DNA of 54,982 bases from Acidobacteriota bacterium. GTDB taxonomy: Bacteria; Acidobacteriota; Terriglobia; Acidiferrales; UBA7541. The DNA lies in the NCBI GenBank assembly GCA_021788095.1, contig JAJYLB010000025.1, positions 1 to 54,982 of the forward strand, given 5' to 3'. The notes under the pieces were generated by a model. That model made no database searches. It was not told the origin of the DNA and saw nothing but the letters and a program-made list of their open reading frames with translations. Shown one piece after another: positions 27,011 to 35,582 of the stretch (its first letter is position 1; each line of letters opens with the position of its first letter). The translations under genes and the position numbers were made by a program.

Positions 27011-28864
27011 ATGTCGAAGGTCAGCGCAACACTCTTTCTATTCCTTTTGGCAATCTGTCGTCCGGTATTCGGACAGAAGGTCAGTGTGGGCCCGACAGTC
27101 ACCATCTCCGCGGACGCTCCCACCGACCCGCATGGAGAATCGTTCTTTGCCGTCAATCCGCGGAGTCCCGATAACCAGATTGCCGCTTCGTGCCGGATAA
27201 GCGACCGGGGAATGGGCGTCAGCGGGTACGTGACTTTCGATGACGGTCGTACGTGGTCCAGGATGGCTCTGCCCGCCAAAGTTGCGAGCGGATGGGACGT
27301 CATTACCTATTTTGACGGCAAGGGCGAGGCATATTTTGCCGCCAACGATCGCGATGGCCTTTGGATTACACATTCCACGGATGACGGCCGCACCTGGTCG
27401 CCCGAGATGCTGCTCCAGGGCATCAAGGGCTTCGACCGGCAATTCATGGCCTTCGACAAGACCGGGCGATTCGCGGGGCGCATCTATGCCGGAGCGACGG
27501 GCAGCTCGGTCGGGCTTGACGGAAAGACCTATGGGGTGCAGGCCATCGCGTTTTCCACCGACGGCGGAAAGACCTTTAGCCAGCCGCATCTGATTACCAG
27601 CTCGGACCGCGAAAATATTTTCGCCATGGTCAATATTCTGGTTGCGCCGGACGGCACGGTGATCGCGCCCTTCTGGACCAGCGAGGTGCCCCAAGTCGAC
27701 CTGCCTACTCTGTTTTCCCCCAAAGGCGCGGACCGCGAAATCACCGAGCAGAGATTCCTCCGCGTGGCCATCTCCGGCGATGGCGGAAACACCTACTCGA
27801 TTTCGTCGCCGGTCGCAAGCTCCCGATGGACATTTTCGGAGAAAAAGCAGTTCGAGAATGACGAAATTCAAGGAAACGGATACGCCGCAATTGACCTTTC
27901 CAGCGGCCCCTTCCGCCGGCGGATTTATCTGGTCTGGGTGGAGACGTCTGGGGACCGGCACGACATTCGCGTGATCCATTCTTCGGACAATGGCAGGACT
28001 TGGTCGAGCCCGGTGACCGTCAACGACAACAGCGGCCGGGTGAACGATGCCAATCCGACAATCGCAGTCAATGACAAGGGAGTGGTCGGGGTCACGTGGA
28101 ACGACCGCCGCAATCATAAGGATGCCTGTTACGACCTCGACTTCTCCGCTTCGCTCGATGGCGGCGAGACGTTCCTCCCGAACGTAACCACCGGTCAAAT
28201 GCCCACTTGCGCCCTCGCCCCGGGGAATTGGAAGCCGAGCGTGATGGTGGCCGCGTACCCGAAGACGGAAAAAGGCGCATCCGTCGTGGGTCAAGGGCTG
28301 AACGTGCTGATGATTTCCACGCGCTTTCCTGGAGGCGGGGACACGCAAGGTCTCGGCGCCGATTCGAATGGAGTGTTTCACGCCGCGTGGATCGATGGCG
28401 CTTCCGGCGTCATGCAACTGGCGACGACCAGCTTTTCCGTGCCTGGTGAGGTGCATCCCGCCGTGCCGCCCGGGCGCGACGTAAGTACGCAGGTCAAGCT
28501 CGTCGCAAAGAACTGCGGGTTCGATTGGAAGGCGAATACCTTTTCCTGCCAGATGCGCCTGGAGAATACTTCTCCCTTGCCCGTAAAAGGTCCGTTCGCC
28601 GTGGAGTTGGAGAACGTGCGTGTCAATTTGAAGGATTTCCAGGCGGGCAACGCCGACAACCACGCAAAGGCGGAGGGGGCTCGTTGGGAATTCAAAGAGC
28701 AGGAGTTGGCCCCCCATACCCAATCGGCGGAGCGGGTTTTCCAGTGGCAGTTCGCCGGCATACCCGAGCAGCCCGAATACCCCTTCATGATGTTCAAGAT
28801 CGTCTCTGTAGGTCCCGGGCTCGCCGGCAAAACGGCTGCCGCGGGGGGACTAGGGCAAAACTGA
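27011..28864 (+). CDS. Secreted BNR/Asp-box beta-propeller protein, divergent subgroup D
   Basis: 617 residues from the ATG at 27011, chosen for GGAGGAG at 26996-27002 and because a clean signal peptide (MSKVSATLFLFLLAI) starts there; 27 upstream codons from 26930 are also open. Mature start KVSVGPTVTISADAPTD. Asp boxes: TFDDGRTW, STDDGRTW, STDGGKTF, SGDGGNTY, SSDNGRTW, SLDGGETF. TWNDRRNHKDACYDLDF replaces the DRRDNP form, and the last unit reads FHAAWIDGASGVMQL. The C-terminal domain includes AGNADNHAKAEGARWEF. No second copy is seen in the window, so it has either diverged longer or come from another lineage of the family. Confidence 0.7.
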   Translation: MSKVSATLFLFLLAICRPVFGQKVSVGPTVTISADAPTDPHGESFFAVNPRSPDNQIAASCRISDRGMGVSGYVTFDDGRTWSRMALPAKVASGWDVITYFDGKGEAYFAANDRDGLWITHSTDDGRTWSPEMLLQGIKGFDRQFMAFDKTGRFAGRIYAGATGSSVGLDGKTYGVQAIAFSTDGGKTFSQPHLITSSDRENIFAMVNILVAPDGTVIAPFWTSEVPQVDLPTLFSPKGADREITEQRFLRVAISGDGGNTYSISSPVASSRWTFSEKKQFENDEIQGNGYAAIDLSSGPFRRRIYLVWVETSGDRHDIRVIHSSDNGRTWSSPVTVNDNSGRVNDANPTIAVNDKGVVGVTWNDRRNHKDACYDLDFSASLDGGETFLPNVTTGQMPTCALAPGNWKPSVMVAAYPKTEKGASVVGQGLNVLMISTRFPGGGDTQGLGADSNGVFHAAWIDGASGVMQLATTSFSVPGEVHPAVPPGRDVSTQVKLVAKNCGFDWKANTFSCQMRLENTSPLPVKGPFAVELENVRVNLKDFQAGNADNHAKAEGARWEFKEQELAPHTQSAERVFQWQFAGIPEQPEYPFMMFKIVSVGPGLAGKTAAAGGLGQN

Positions 28865-28954
28865 ACGGAGCGAAAAGCGCAGCAGGGAAGATCGGGACCA
28901 ATTCATTCCGGCCGGCAAGACATTTGATCCAAGTGCTTTGAGGAGGCGATCGTG

Positions 28955-30802
28955 ATGGGCCGCAGTCTTTTCGATTGGCGAAGGCTGGCAATATCGTCTC
29001 TCGCAGTTCTGCTTCCGCTGGCCGCTTTCTCTCAGGTTCCCGGAATTACCGTCTCGCCGGGAACGGAGATTTCGAGCGATCGCCCCGCCGATCCCCACGC
29101 GGAGACTTTTCTCGCCATCAATCCTCGCAATCCGAATAATCTCATAGCCACTTCCATCGCGATCGAAAACGGGCATGCCGGCTCGGCCGTCTACGCCTCC
29201 TTCGACGGCGGGAAGACGTGGAAACACGCCCGCACGACTACCCCGGACAACACGATCTTCAAGGGCGGCGATCCGATCGCCTATTTCGATCCTCAAGGAA
29301 CGGCATTCTTCGGCGCCCTGCAAGGGACGCCCATCGGTTTTCTGCTGAGCCGCTCGACCGATGGCGGGCTGACGTGGGGCCTGCCGGTAACCATTCCCGG
29401 CGGCACGCACGACCGGGAGTACCTCGCCTTCGACGATACGGGGGGCGAATTCAGCGCAAGAATGTACGCCGGCGCGACGGTCTCCGCCTTCGAAACGGAC
29501 GACAATCGCTTCAATGCGATTCACGTTGTCTATTCCACCGACGGTGGGCGCAGCTTCTCGGAGGGGCACGTTATGGTGCGCAGCCAGGGCGGCGAAGCTC
29601 CGTTCGCCATTGGCGAAATGCTGGTCGCTCCTGATGGCACGCTCATCGTGCCTTTCTCCGCCCTCGCGGTTCCCGCTTCCGGCGCCAGCTCCAGCCCCGG
29701 GTCGCGTCTGTGTGGGCACTTGTGGGTCACCCTATCTCGAGATGGAGCAAATACCTTCTCGCCGGCGACGCAAGGCCCTGCCTTCTGTTGGCCGTCAGGA
29801 TACGACAACCTCAAAACCATGGTCGCTGCGCCGCAGGCGGCGATAGACCTCTCGCAAGGCCCCCACCGCGGCCGTATCTTCCTCGCCTACACCGATTTCG
29901 AAGGTAAGAAGGACGACGTTAAAGTCGTCCATTCGGACGATCTCGGCAAGACGTGGACCGCGCCGGTCACCGTCAACGACAACACCGGCACGGACTCTCC
30001 GGCCAACCCCGCCATCGCGGTGAACGAAGACGGAATCGTTGGCGTCGCCTGGAACGACCGCCGCGACGACCCCAAGAACTCCTGTTTCCGGCTCTACTTC
30101 GCCGTCTCTGGCGACGGTGGCGATACGTTTCTTCCCAATGTGCGCGCCAGCAGCGAGCCCACCTGCCCGCTCGCCGCGGGGAATTGGGGAGTGTACGCCG
30201 CTAGCTACTTCGACATCACCGGCAAGAGCAAACCGCTTCCCGCAATCTTCATGATGAACGGAGTTCCCGGGCGCTGGCCCAACGGCGGCGATACGCAAGG
30301 CTTGCTGGCCGGCCCGGACGGCGTTTTCCACTCGGCCTGGATCAACGGAGACGGGGCCACCGGAGTTACCGAATTATGGCACAAGGAATTCCGCGTGGAT
30401 CCGGCCGCGCTGCCCCATTCCGCTTTGTCCGTGTCGCGCGAAGACCTCAGCGGTAAGCTCACTCTCAAAATCAGCGACGCGCGCGTGGATTTCGCGACGA
30501 ACACCGTCGCGGTGCGCGTTCGCTTGGAGAATCCGCTGCTGGCGCCCGTCGCGGGCCCGTTCACCGTCGTACTCAACGATCTCCAGACTTCCCTCAAGGG
30601 CATGAGCGTCGTGAATGCGGACAATCACTTGTCCGGCAAAGGCGCATTCTGGAACTTCCAGGTTCCGCCGGGAAACGTTCTCCAACCCAAGCAACAATCG
30701 GCCTGGAGGGAATTCGAATGGAAGTTTACCGGCGGCCGGCCGAGCCCGCCCGGCCGCGCTCTTTATGCCCACTTTCTCATCCTGGGACGCAAGAAACCTT
30801 GA
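28955..30802 (+). CDS. Secreted BNR/Asp-box beta-propeller protein, subgroup A
   Basis: 615 residues from the ATG at 28955 (AGGAGG at 28941-28946; a GTG one codon earlier is also possible). Signal peptide ends near Ala-Phe-Ser-Gln, mature VPGITVSPGTEISSD. Asp boxes: SFDGGKTW, STDGGLTW, STDGGRSF, SRDGANTF, SDDLGKTW, SGDGGDTF. Long stretches match the 13026-14867 protein almost residue for residue (for example GTEIS, PRNPNNLIATSIAIENG, YFDPQGTAFFGA). AWNDRRDDPKNSCFRLYF and FHSAWINGDGATGVTELW are conserved. It is the intact template against which the pseudogene at 32842-33427 can be read. Confidence 0.72.
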   Translation: MGRSLFDWRRLAISSLAVLLPLAAFSQVPGITVSPGTEISSDRPADPHAETFLAINPRNPNNLIATSIAIENGHAGSAVYASFDGGKTWKHARTTTPDNTIFKGGDPIAYFDPQGTAFFGALQGTPIGFLLSRSTDGGLTWGLPVTIPGGTHDREYLAFDDTGGEFSARMYAGATVSAFETDDNRFNAIHVVYSTDGGRSFSEGHVMVRSQGGEAPFAIGEMLVAPDGTLIVPFSALAVPASGASSSPGSRLCGHLWVTLSRDGANTFSPATQGPAFCWPSGYDNLKTMVAAPQAAIDLSQGPHRGRIFLAYTDFEGKKDDVKVVHSDDLGKTWTAPVTVNDNTGTDSPANPAIAVNEDGIVGVAWNDRRDDPKNSCFRLYFAVSGDGGDTFLPNVRASSEPTCPLAAGNWGVYAASYFDITGKSKPLPAIFMMNGVPGRWPNGGDTQGLLAGPDGVFHSAWINGDGATGVTELWHKEFRVDPAALPHSALSVSREDLSGKLTLKISDARVDFATNTVAVRVRLENPLLAPVAGPFTVVLNDLQTSLKGMSVVNADNHLSGKGAFWNFQVPPGNVLQPKQQSAWREFEWKFTGGRPSPPGRALYAHFLILGRKKP

Positions 30803-30839
30803 GCGGGTAAGCAGCACCCGGGGAAAGGCGATCTAGCCC

Positions 30840-32837
30840 ATGAAAGCCTCAGGAAATTACGCGCCTAACCGTCTTGGCCAGTGGAGCACGCTCGCGATCC
30901 GCCTGGCGGTCTTCGCCATTGGCCTGGAATTGTCCATTGCCCTCTTGGCTGTCGCTGTGCACACTTCTGGTAAGGGACCCGTTGCGCGATACCGCTTCGA
31001 CGAAGGGTCGGGACAAACCGTCTCGGACTCCTCGGGTCACCACCACGGTGGACGAATCATCGGCTCGGCCACCTGGACCAAAGGGATCCGGGGCGAGGCG
31101 CTGCTCTTCGACGGCAGCAACAGGGTGAGCATTCCCTCGTCGCCTCCGTTCAACTTGACGCGGCAAGTGACCGTCACTGCCTGGGTCCGGGGCACCGGCG
31201 AAAAGTTCCGCATCGTTCGCCTCCCTTCGTCCTATCCCTCCCTCCGTGGACCGTACTTTCAAGTGTGTGGCGAGACGATCTACTTTGCCGCGAATATCGA
31301 CCGGGCTTCGAGCGAAAACCCGGCCCTTTCTCGCGACACAACGTTGAAGGGGCATCCTGGATTCCCCTGGAACGACTGGCAGTTGTGGACGGGATCGCTC
31401 GACATCAACCTGACTGGGTACCGGGATACCCCGCGGACTTGGTGGCCTTTGACAGGCCTCGAGCCGAAACTGCAAGTGGTGGGGAACAGAGCCTATTACG
31501 AGTATTTCGGCCAGGATCCCCATCGTGTCTGGCAGATATGGACTGCGCAGTCCAACACCGATGGATCCGATTGGCATTCCGCCCAGCGAACCAACAAGAA
31601 AGACGGATACCGAGTCGAACAGGAGGGGAACCTCCAGGTTGTCGGAAAGCAGATCTACTACGGTTGGCCGGAAAAGGACGCCAAAGACCGATGGCAACTG
31701 TGGACGGCAACCTCGGATCTGGACGGCTCGCACTTCAGGGCCGTCCAACGAACGACAGACGGAGGGTGGATCCCGAACTTACAAGTCGTAAAAGATAAGA
31801 TTTTCTATATGTACCCAACATTTCACTACGAGAATAACCGTTCGGTGGCTTATTCCTGCGACGACACACTCTTCTTTGCTACCTCCGATGCAGACGGGAG
31901 CAACTGGAAGGTTCTACGAGCGATTCCTCGCGTATGCATGCTGCCTGGCGGATGGGGTTCATTTCAGGTCAGCAGGGGACGAATCTATTTGGCCTTCAAT
32001 CAGGGGGTTGGCGACCGGGGCGGCTATCTGTTTACCGGGTTCATGAACGCGGATGGAAGCGGGTTTCATGCCGTCCGGCGTACCTTTGGCGATAACCCGG
32101 CCGGACCCGTGCAAAGTGGCCTTCAGGTGATCGGGGACAAGGTGGATTACACGTTCGTGCTGTTGCCTACCACCAAATCGGTCCAGGAACTCTATGACCA
32201 AGCGGGCTCGCTTCGCGGATTGGGGGAGAGCGGCATCCAGCTATGGACAGCGGAAGCAAATCTCGATGGTTCGGACTGGAAAGCAACGCAAAGGACCAGC
32301 GGCCGGCGAGATATCTTCGGGGGATATAGAGGCATTGATGTAGTGGGCGCTAAAGCCTATATCGGGGCAATGGATTCGCCGCACTATCCGGAAGATCCCG
32401 TGCGGATGTATCCCATGATGGCGACGTTCGGCTCGAACATCGTCAGCAAAGGAGGCGCATTCGGGATGGGATTGACGGATACCGGTCTGTTGCGCGCTTT
32501 CATTAACGTCGGCGACGACTACCGATTTCAGGCCGAGGCTCCGGCCGATCCGGCGGGAGCGATTGCGGACTACCCGCTGGATAAGTCATGGCATTTTGTC
32601 GCGATGACCTTCGACGGCGCGACACTGAACCTCTATGTGGACGGCCAACTCAAGGCTTCAACCCCCTATCAGGCGGCCATCCAACCCAATCCGTTTCCCC
32701 TGGTCGTCGGAGATGGGTTCAACGGAACGATCGATGAAGTCTCCATCTACGATCACGCCCTGACTTCCAAAGGGATTTCAGAACTCTACAGTTCGGTTCT
32801 GCGGCCTGGCTTGGTCGCGAAGCGTGGGGAGGATTAG
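30840..32837 (+). CDS. LamG-domain protein interrupted by a six- to seven-unit propeller
   Basis: 665 residues with an N-terminal hydrophobic segment (about 17-42), so exported or membrane-anchored. Residues 48-118 look like the first half of a LamG/concanavalin-A fold (ARYRFDEGSGQTVSDSSG, LLFDGSNRVSIPSS, VTVTAWVRG). Residues about 526-657 look like the second half (WHFVAMTFDGATLNLYVDG at 584, NGTIDEVSIYDHAL). Between them, residues about 138-525 hold six or seven repeats of the pattern LQVVG--IYY then W-LWTA--DLDGS-W then QRT, a propeller unrelated in sequence to the BNR proteins. The gene sits 38 bases after 28955-30802 and may be co-transcribed with the array. Carbohydrate binding is the likely role of LamG. 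The repeats are not a family I can name. Confidence 0.65.
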   Translation: MKASGNYAPNRLGQWSTLAIRLAVFAIGLELSIALLAVAVHTSGKGPVARYRFDEGSGQTVSDSSGHHHGGRIIGSATWTKGIRGEALLFDGSNRVSIPSSPPFNLTRQVTVTAWVRGTGEKFRIVRLPSSYPSLRGPYFQVCGETIYFAANIDRASSENPALSRDTTLKGHPGFPWNDWQLWTGSLDINLTGYRDTPRTWWPLTGLEPKLQVVGNRAYYEYFGQDPHRVWQIWTAQSNTDGSDWHSAQRTNKKDGYRVEQEGNLQVVGKQIYYGWPEKDAKDRWQLWTATSDLDGSHFRAVQRTTDGGWIPNLQVVKDKIFYMYPTFHYENNRSVAYSCDDTLFFATSDADGSNWKVLRAIPRVCMLPGGWGSFQVSRGRIYLAFNQGVGDRGGYLFTGFMNADGSGFHAVRRTFGDNPAGPVQSGLQVIGDKVDYTFVLLPTTKSVQELYDQAGSLRGLGESGIQLWTAEANLDGSDWKATQRTSGRRDIFGGYRGIDVVGAKAYIGAMDSPHYPEDPVRMYPMMATFGSNIVSKGGAFGMGLTDTGLLRAFINVGDDYRFQAEAPADPAGAIADYPLDKSWHFVAMTFDGATLNLYVDGQLKASTPYQAAIQPNPFPLVVGDGFNGTIDEVSIYDHALTSKGISELYSSVLRPGLVAKRGED

Positions 32838-32841
32838 GCGC

Positions 32842-33427
32842 ATGGCCGCCTTTTCCCAGGTTCCCGGAATTACCGTTTCGCCGGGAACGGAGATTTCGAG
32901 CGGTGACCCCGCCGATCCCCACTTCGAGACTTTTCTCGCGATCAATCCTCGCAATCCGAAAAACCTCCTGGCAACTTCGCTCGTGATCGGAGACGGGCGC
33001 CTCGGCTCGGTCGTTTACGCTTCCTTTGATGGTGGCAAGACGTGGAAGCGCGCCCGCACGACATCCCCCGACAACCCGATCTTCCAAGGCGGCGATCCCA
33101 TCGTCTATTTTGATCCCCAAGGAACGGCATTCTTCGGCTCGATTCAGCCGGCGCCCGTCGGCTTTGTGCTCGGTCGGTCCGCCGATGGCGGCCTGACGTG
33201 GGGCCCTCCCGTAACCCTCCCTGGCGGTCCACACGACCGTGAATGCCGACAACGGATTGTCCGGCAAGGGCGCCTTCTGGAACTTCCCGGCGCCCGCGGG
33301 CAATATGCTCGGACCCAAGCAGAACTCGGGCCGGAGGGAAATCCAATGGAAATTTTCCGGCGGACGGCCCGATTCGCCCGGCAAATATTTGGGGTTTCGC
33401 TTTCAGATCCTAGGAAGGGAAAAATGA
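32842..33427 (+). pseudogene. BNR subgroup A pseudogene with internal deletion
   Basis: The copy begins directly at AAFSQVPGITVSPGTEIS, without the signal peptide of its paralogue at 28955. It follows that paralogue through two Asp boxes (SFDGGKTW, SADGGLTW) to GGPHDR at about 33240, then jumps in a different frame to VNADNGLSGKGAFWNF, which is C-terminal-domain sequence, ending at the TGA at 33425-33427. About 1.2 kb, matching roughly 29417-30611 of the intact gene, is missing. The frame shift at the junction makes the original first frame read on into the next gene, giving an artificial 850-codon frame. Confidence 0.8.
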
Positions 33428-35376
33428 AACAACTTATCTTGACGTGCGTTTTGTGCCTTGCTTTCCAACCCGCCATCGCCTTCGCGCAAGCGAATCGAAC
33501 CCGCGTCGGCCCGAACCTTCGCGTGAGCCAGGCCGAGAGCGGTGATTTCATGCGCGAGGTGCTCCTTTCAGCTGATCCGGCCGACCCCAATCACCTGTTA
33601 GGGTGCGGAATCGCCGTCCCCGAAACGCAAGGGGAACAAGCGGACAGGGTGACCGCCTACCTTTCGATGGACCGAGGAAAGACTTGGCAGCGGACCCTCC
33701 AGACGGCCAAAAACTCGGGCGATCCCGCCTGCGCCTTGGGCCGCGACGGGTTGGCCATCCTCGTCGCCATTCAGGTGTTCCCGGACCGCCTGGCGAAGCA
33801 TCCGCTCTTCCCCGGCGAGCCGCACTATGTTTTGGCGGTGTATCGTTCCACCGACGGCGGACGAACCTGGAGCCAGCCGCAAGACCTGCCCATGAATTTC
33901 CAAAGCATTGACCGCGAATCGGTGACCATCGATACCACGACCGGCAAATATAAGAACGCGGTGTATATTTCGGGAACGAGCGACGTGAAGGATCTGGCGG
34001 GCAAGTGGAAAAATGGTTTCGGCGTCTGGGTGTCGCGCGACGGAGGCAAAACGTTCCTCGGGCCGCTCAAGCGCGCCGACGCCGACGATCACTACGTTCT
34101 GTGCACCGGCAATAGCGTCGTTTTGTCGGACGGAACCTTGGTCAGCCTTTTCGGCGATCTCAAGAAATCGAACGGCGGTATGGCTGTCGAAGACAGCTCA
34201 CCGGGGAATCCCAACGCCGCGCTTCTCTCCGTCAGAACGGAAGCCGGAGGCGAATCGCTTTCCCAGGCCGTTCAGGTGGCCAATCTATACTTGATCAATC
34301 TCTGGGCCAAGAACGGCACTCCTCCTTCCGATTCCATACCCACCCTGGCCGTCAATTCAACCGGCGGTCCCTTCAAGGACAGGCTGTACGCGGTTTGGGC
34401 GGACAATCGCGATGGGAGGGGAGCGATTCGCTTTTCCTATTCCGCCGATAAAGGCAAGACTTGGTCGAAGTCGGTGGTGATGGACGATGTCCCCGGCCCG
34501 GTTACGGAGAAAGCCGCCCCGGACAACTTCCAGCCCACCGTGGCAGTGAACGAGGCTGGCGTGGTCCTGGTCACCTGGTACGACCGGCGCGACAATCCGG
34601 ACGGCCTGGGTTGGTACCTCCGTGCCCGCGCTTCCTTGGATGGAGGCGAAACGTGGCTTCCCAGTGTTCGCGTATCCACCCAGCCCAACATCTTTTCGCC
34701 GCAAACGAAGCTATTCGTCGGCGGCTTCGCGCAGAACCCCAAGGCCGGCCCGGACGGGGAGACCAGCGTCAATCCCATTCATGTATCCGTTATGTTCAAC
34801 ATACGGCAATTCATGGCCGGAGACTACGCCGGCTTGGCAGCCGATGCCGGCGGCACGTTCCACGCCTTCTGGATTGACGATCGCACGGGCACGCCGCAGC
34901 TATGGACCGCCCCGATCCTTGTCGATGGAACAGCGGTGCTCAATGGAGATTCCTCGCTGGCCAAACTCAAAGACGTCTCCCCCGACGTCCAGCTCAAAAT
35001 CTTTTCTACCAATTACGACCGCGCCTCTGGCACCGTGAGCGTAGAGGCACGGCTCAAGAACACCTCCGACAAGACCCTCTTTGCGCCAATCAAGCTTCGG
35101 CTCCTGGATCTCACTTCGTCGCTGGGGACGCCATCGGCGGCGAACGCCGACAACGATGTCGCCGGCTCCGATGTCCTGTGGGATCTTTCTTCCTTGCTGA
35201 AGGGCGGTCGCCTCGAGCCGAAAAAAACCTCCGCCACCATGCGGCTGATCTTCCGCGTGAGCGACCCGCGTCCTTTCTTCAACGGGAAAGTCATCCGCAC
35301 TCTCGATCTGCTGGAATTCAACGCCCGCGTGTTGGCCGGGGGCGAGGAAGCCGCCAAATCCACGCCCAAGAAATGA
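33424..35376 (+). CDS. Secreted BNR/Asp-box beta-propeller protein, subgroup B
   Basis: 650 residues from the ATG at 33424, supported by AGGAAGGG at 33413-33420 and a proper signal peptide ending Ala-Phe-Ala-Gln. It overlaps the pseudogene's stop as ATGA. Mature start RTRVGPNLRVSQAESGDF. Asp boxes visible: SMDRGKTW, STDGGRTW, SRDGGKTF, SADKGKTW, SLDGGETW; the fourth box of the paralogues is not recognisable (GNPNAALLSVRTEAGGES region). TWYDRRDNPDGLGWYLRA and FHAFWIDDRTGTPQLW are kept. The C-terminal domain has SAANADNDVAGSDVLWDL. It is the last BNR member of the right arm. Confidence 0.72.
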   Translation: MKQLILTCVLCLAFQPAIAFAQANRTRVGPNLRVSQAESGDFMREVLLSADPADPNHLLGCGIAVPETQGEQADRVTAYLSMDRGKTWQRTLQTAKNSGDPACALGRDGLAILVAIQVFPDRLAKHPLFPGEPHYVLAVYRSTDGGRTWSQPQDLPMNFQSIDRESVTIDTTTGKYKNAVYISGTSDVKDLAGKWKNGFGVWVSRDGGKTFLGPLKRADADDHYVLCTGNSVVLSDGTLVSLFGDLKKSNGGMAVEDSSPGNPNAALLSVRTEAGGESLSQAVQVANLYLINLWAKNGTPPSDSIPTLAVNSTGGPFKDRLYAVWADNRDGRGAIRFSYSADKGKTWSKSVVMDDVPGPVTEKAAPDNFQPTVAVNEAGVVLVTWYDRRDNPDGLGWYLRARASLDGGETWLPSVRVSTQPNIFSPQTKLFVGGFAQNPKAGPDGETSVNPIHVSVMFNIRQFMAGDYAGLAADAGGTFHAFWIDDRTGTPQLWTAPILVDGTAVLNGDSSLAKLKDVSPDVQLKIFSTNYDRASGTVSVEARLKNTSDKTLFAPIKLRLLDLTSSLGTPSAANADNDVAGSDVLWDLSSLLKGGRLEPKKTSATMRLIFRVSDPRPFFNGKVIRTLDLLEFNARVLAGGEEAAKSTPKK

Positions 35377-35582
35377 CCTCTTCGGTGGGCCGCGCTTCAG
35401 ACGGATCGTAGGCTTGCTTCACCAGCGCCCGCGCCTCGAACGCGACGGCTTTGTCTAACCCCGGAGGCAAGTACATCCCTCCTCCCGGCGAAACGGCCCC
35501 AAGGGGAATCCTGACTGCGCCGGGTCTGGCGGAGTGCGGCCATTTCCCTGTAATCTGTAGCCACATGGGTGCGTAAGAGGCT

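Noticed and set aside
32824..35376. A single 850-codon protein
   Set aside because: It joins a frameshifted BNR pseudogene to a complete BNR gene that has its own ribosome site and signal peptide at 33424. The middle (after GGPHDR) is out-of-frame sequence.
8235..35376. Calling the BNR proteins GH33 sialidases
   Set aside because: Asp boxes are structural and occur in many propellers. FRIP and the Arg triad are not seen, so only 'BNR propeller' is supported.
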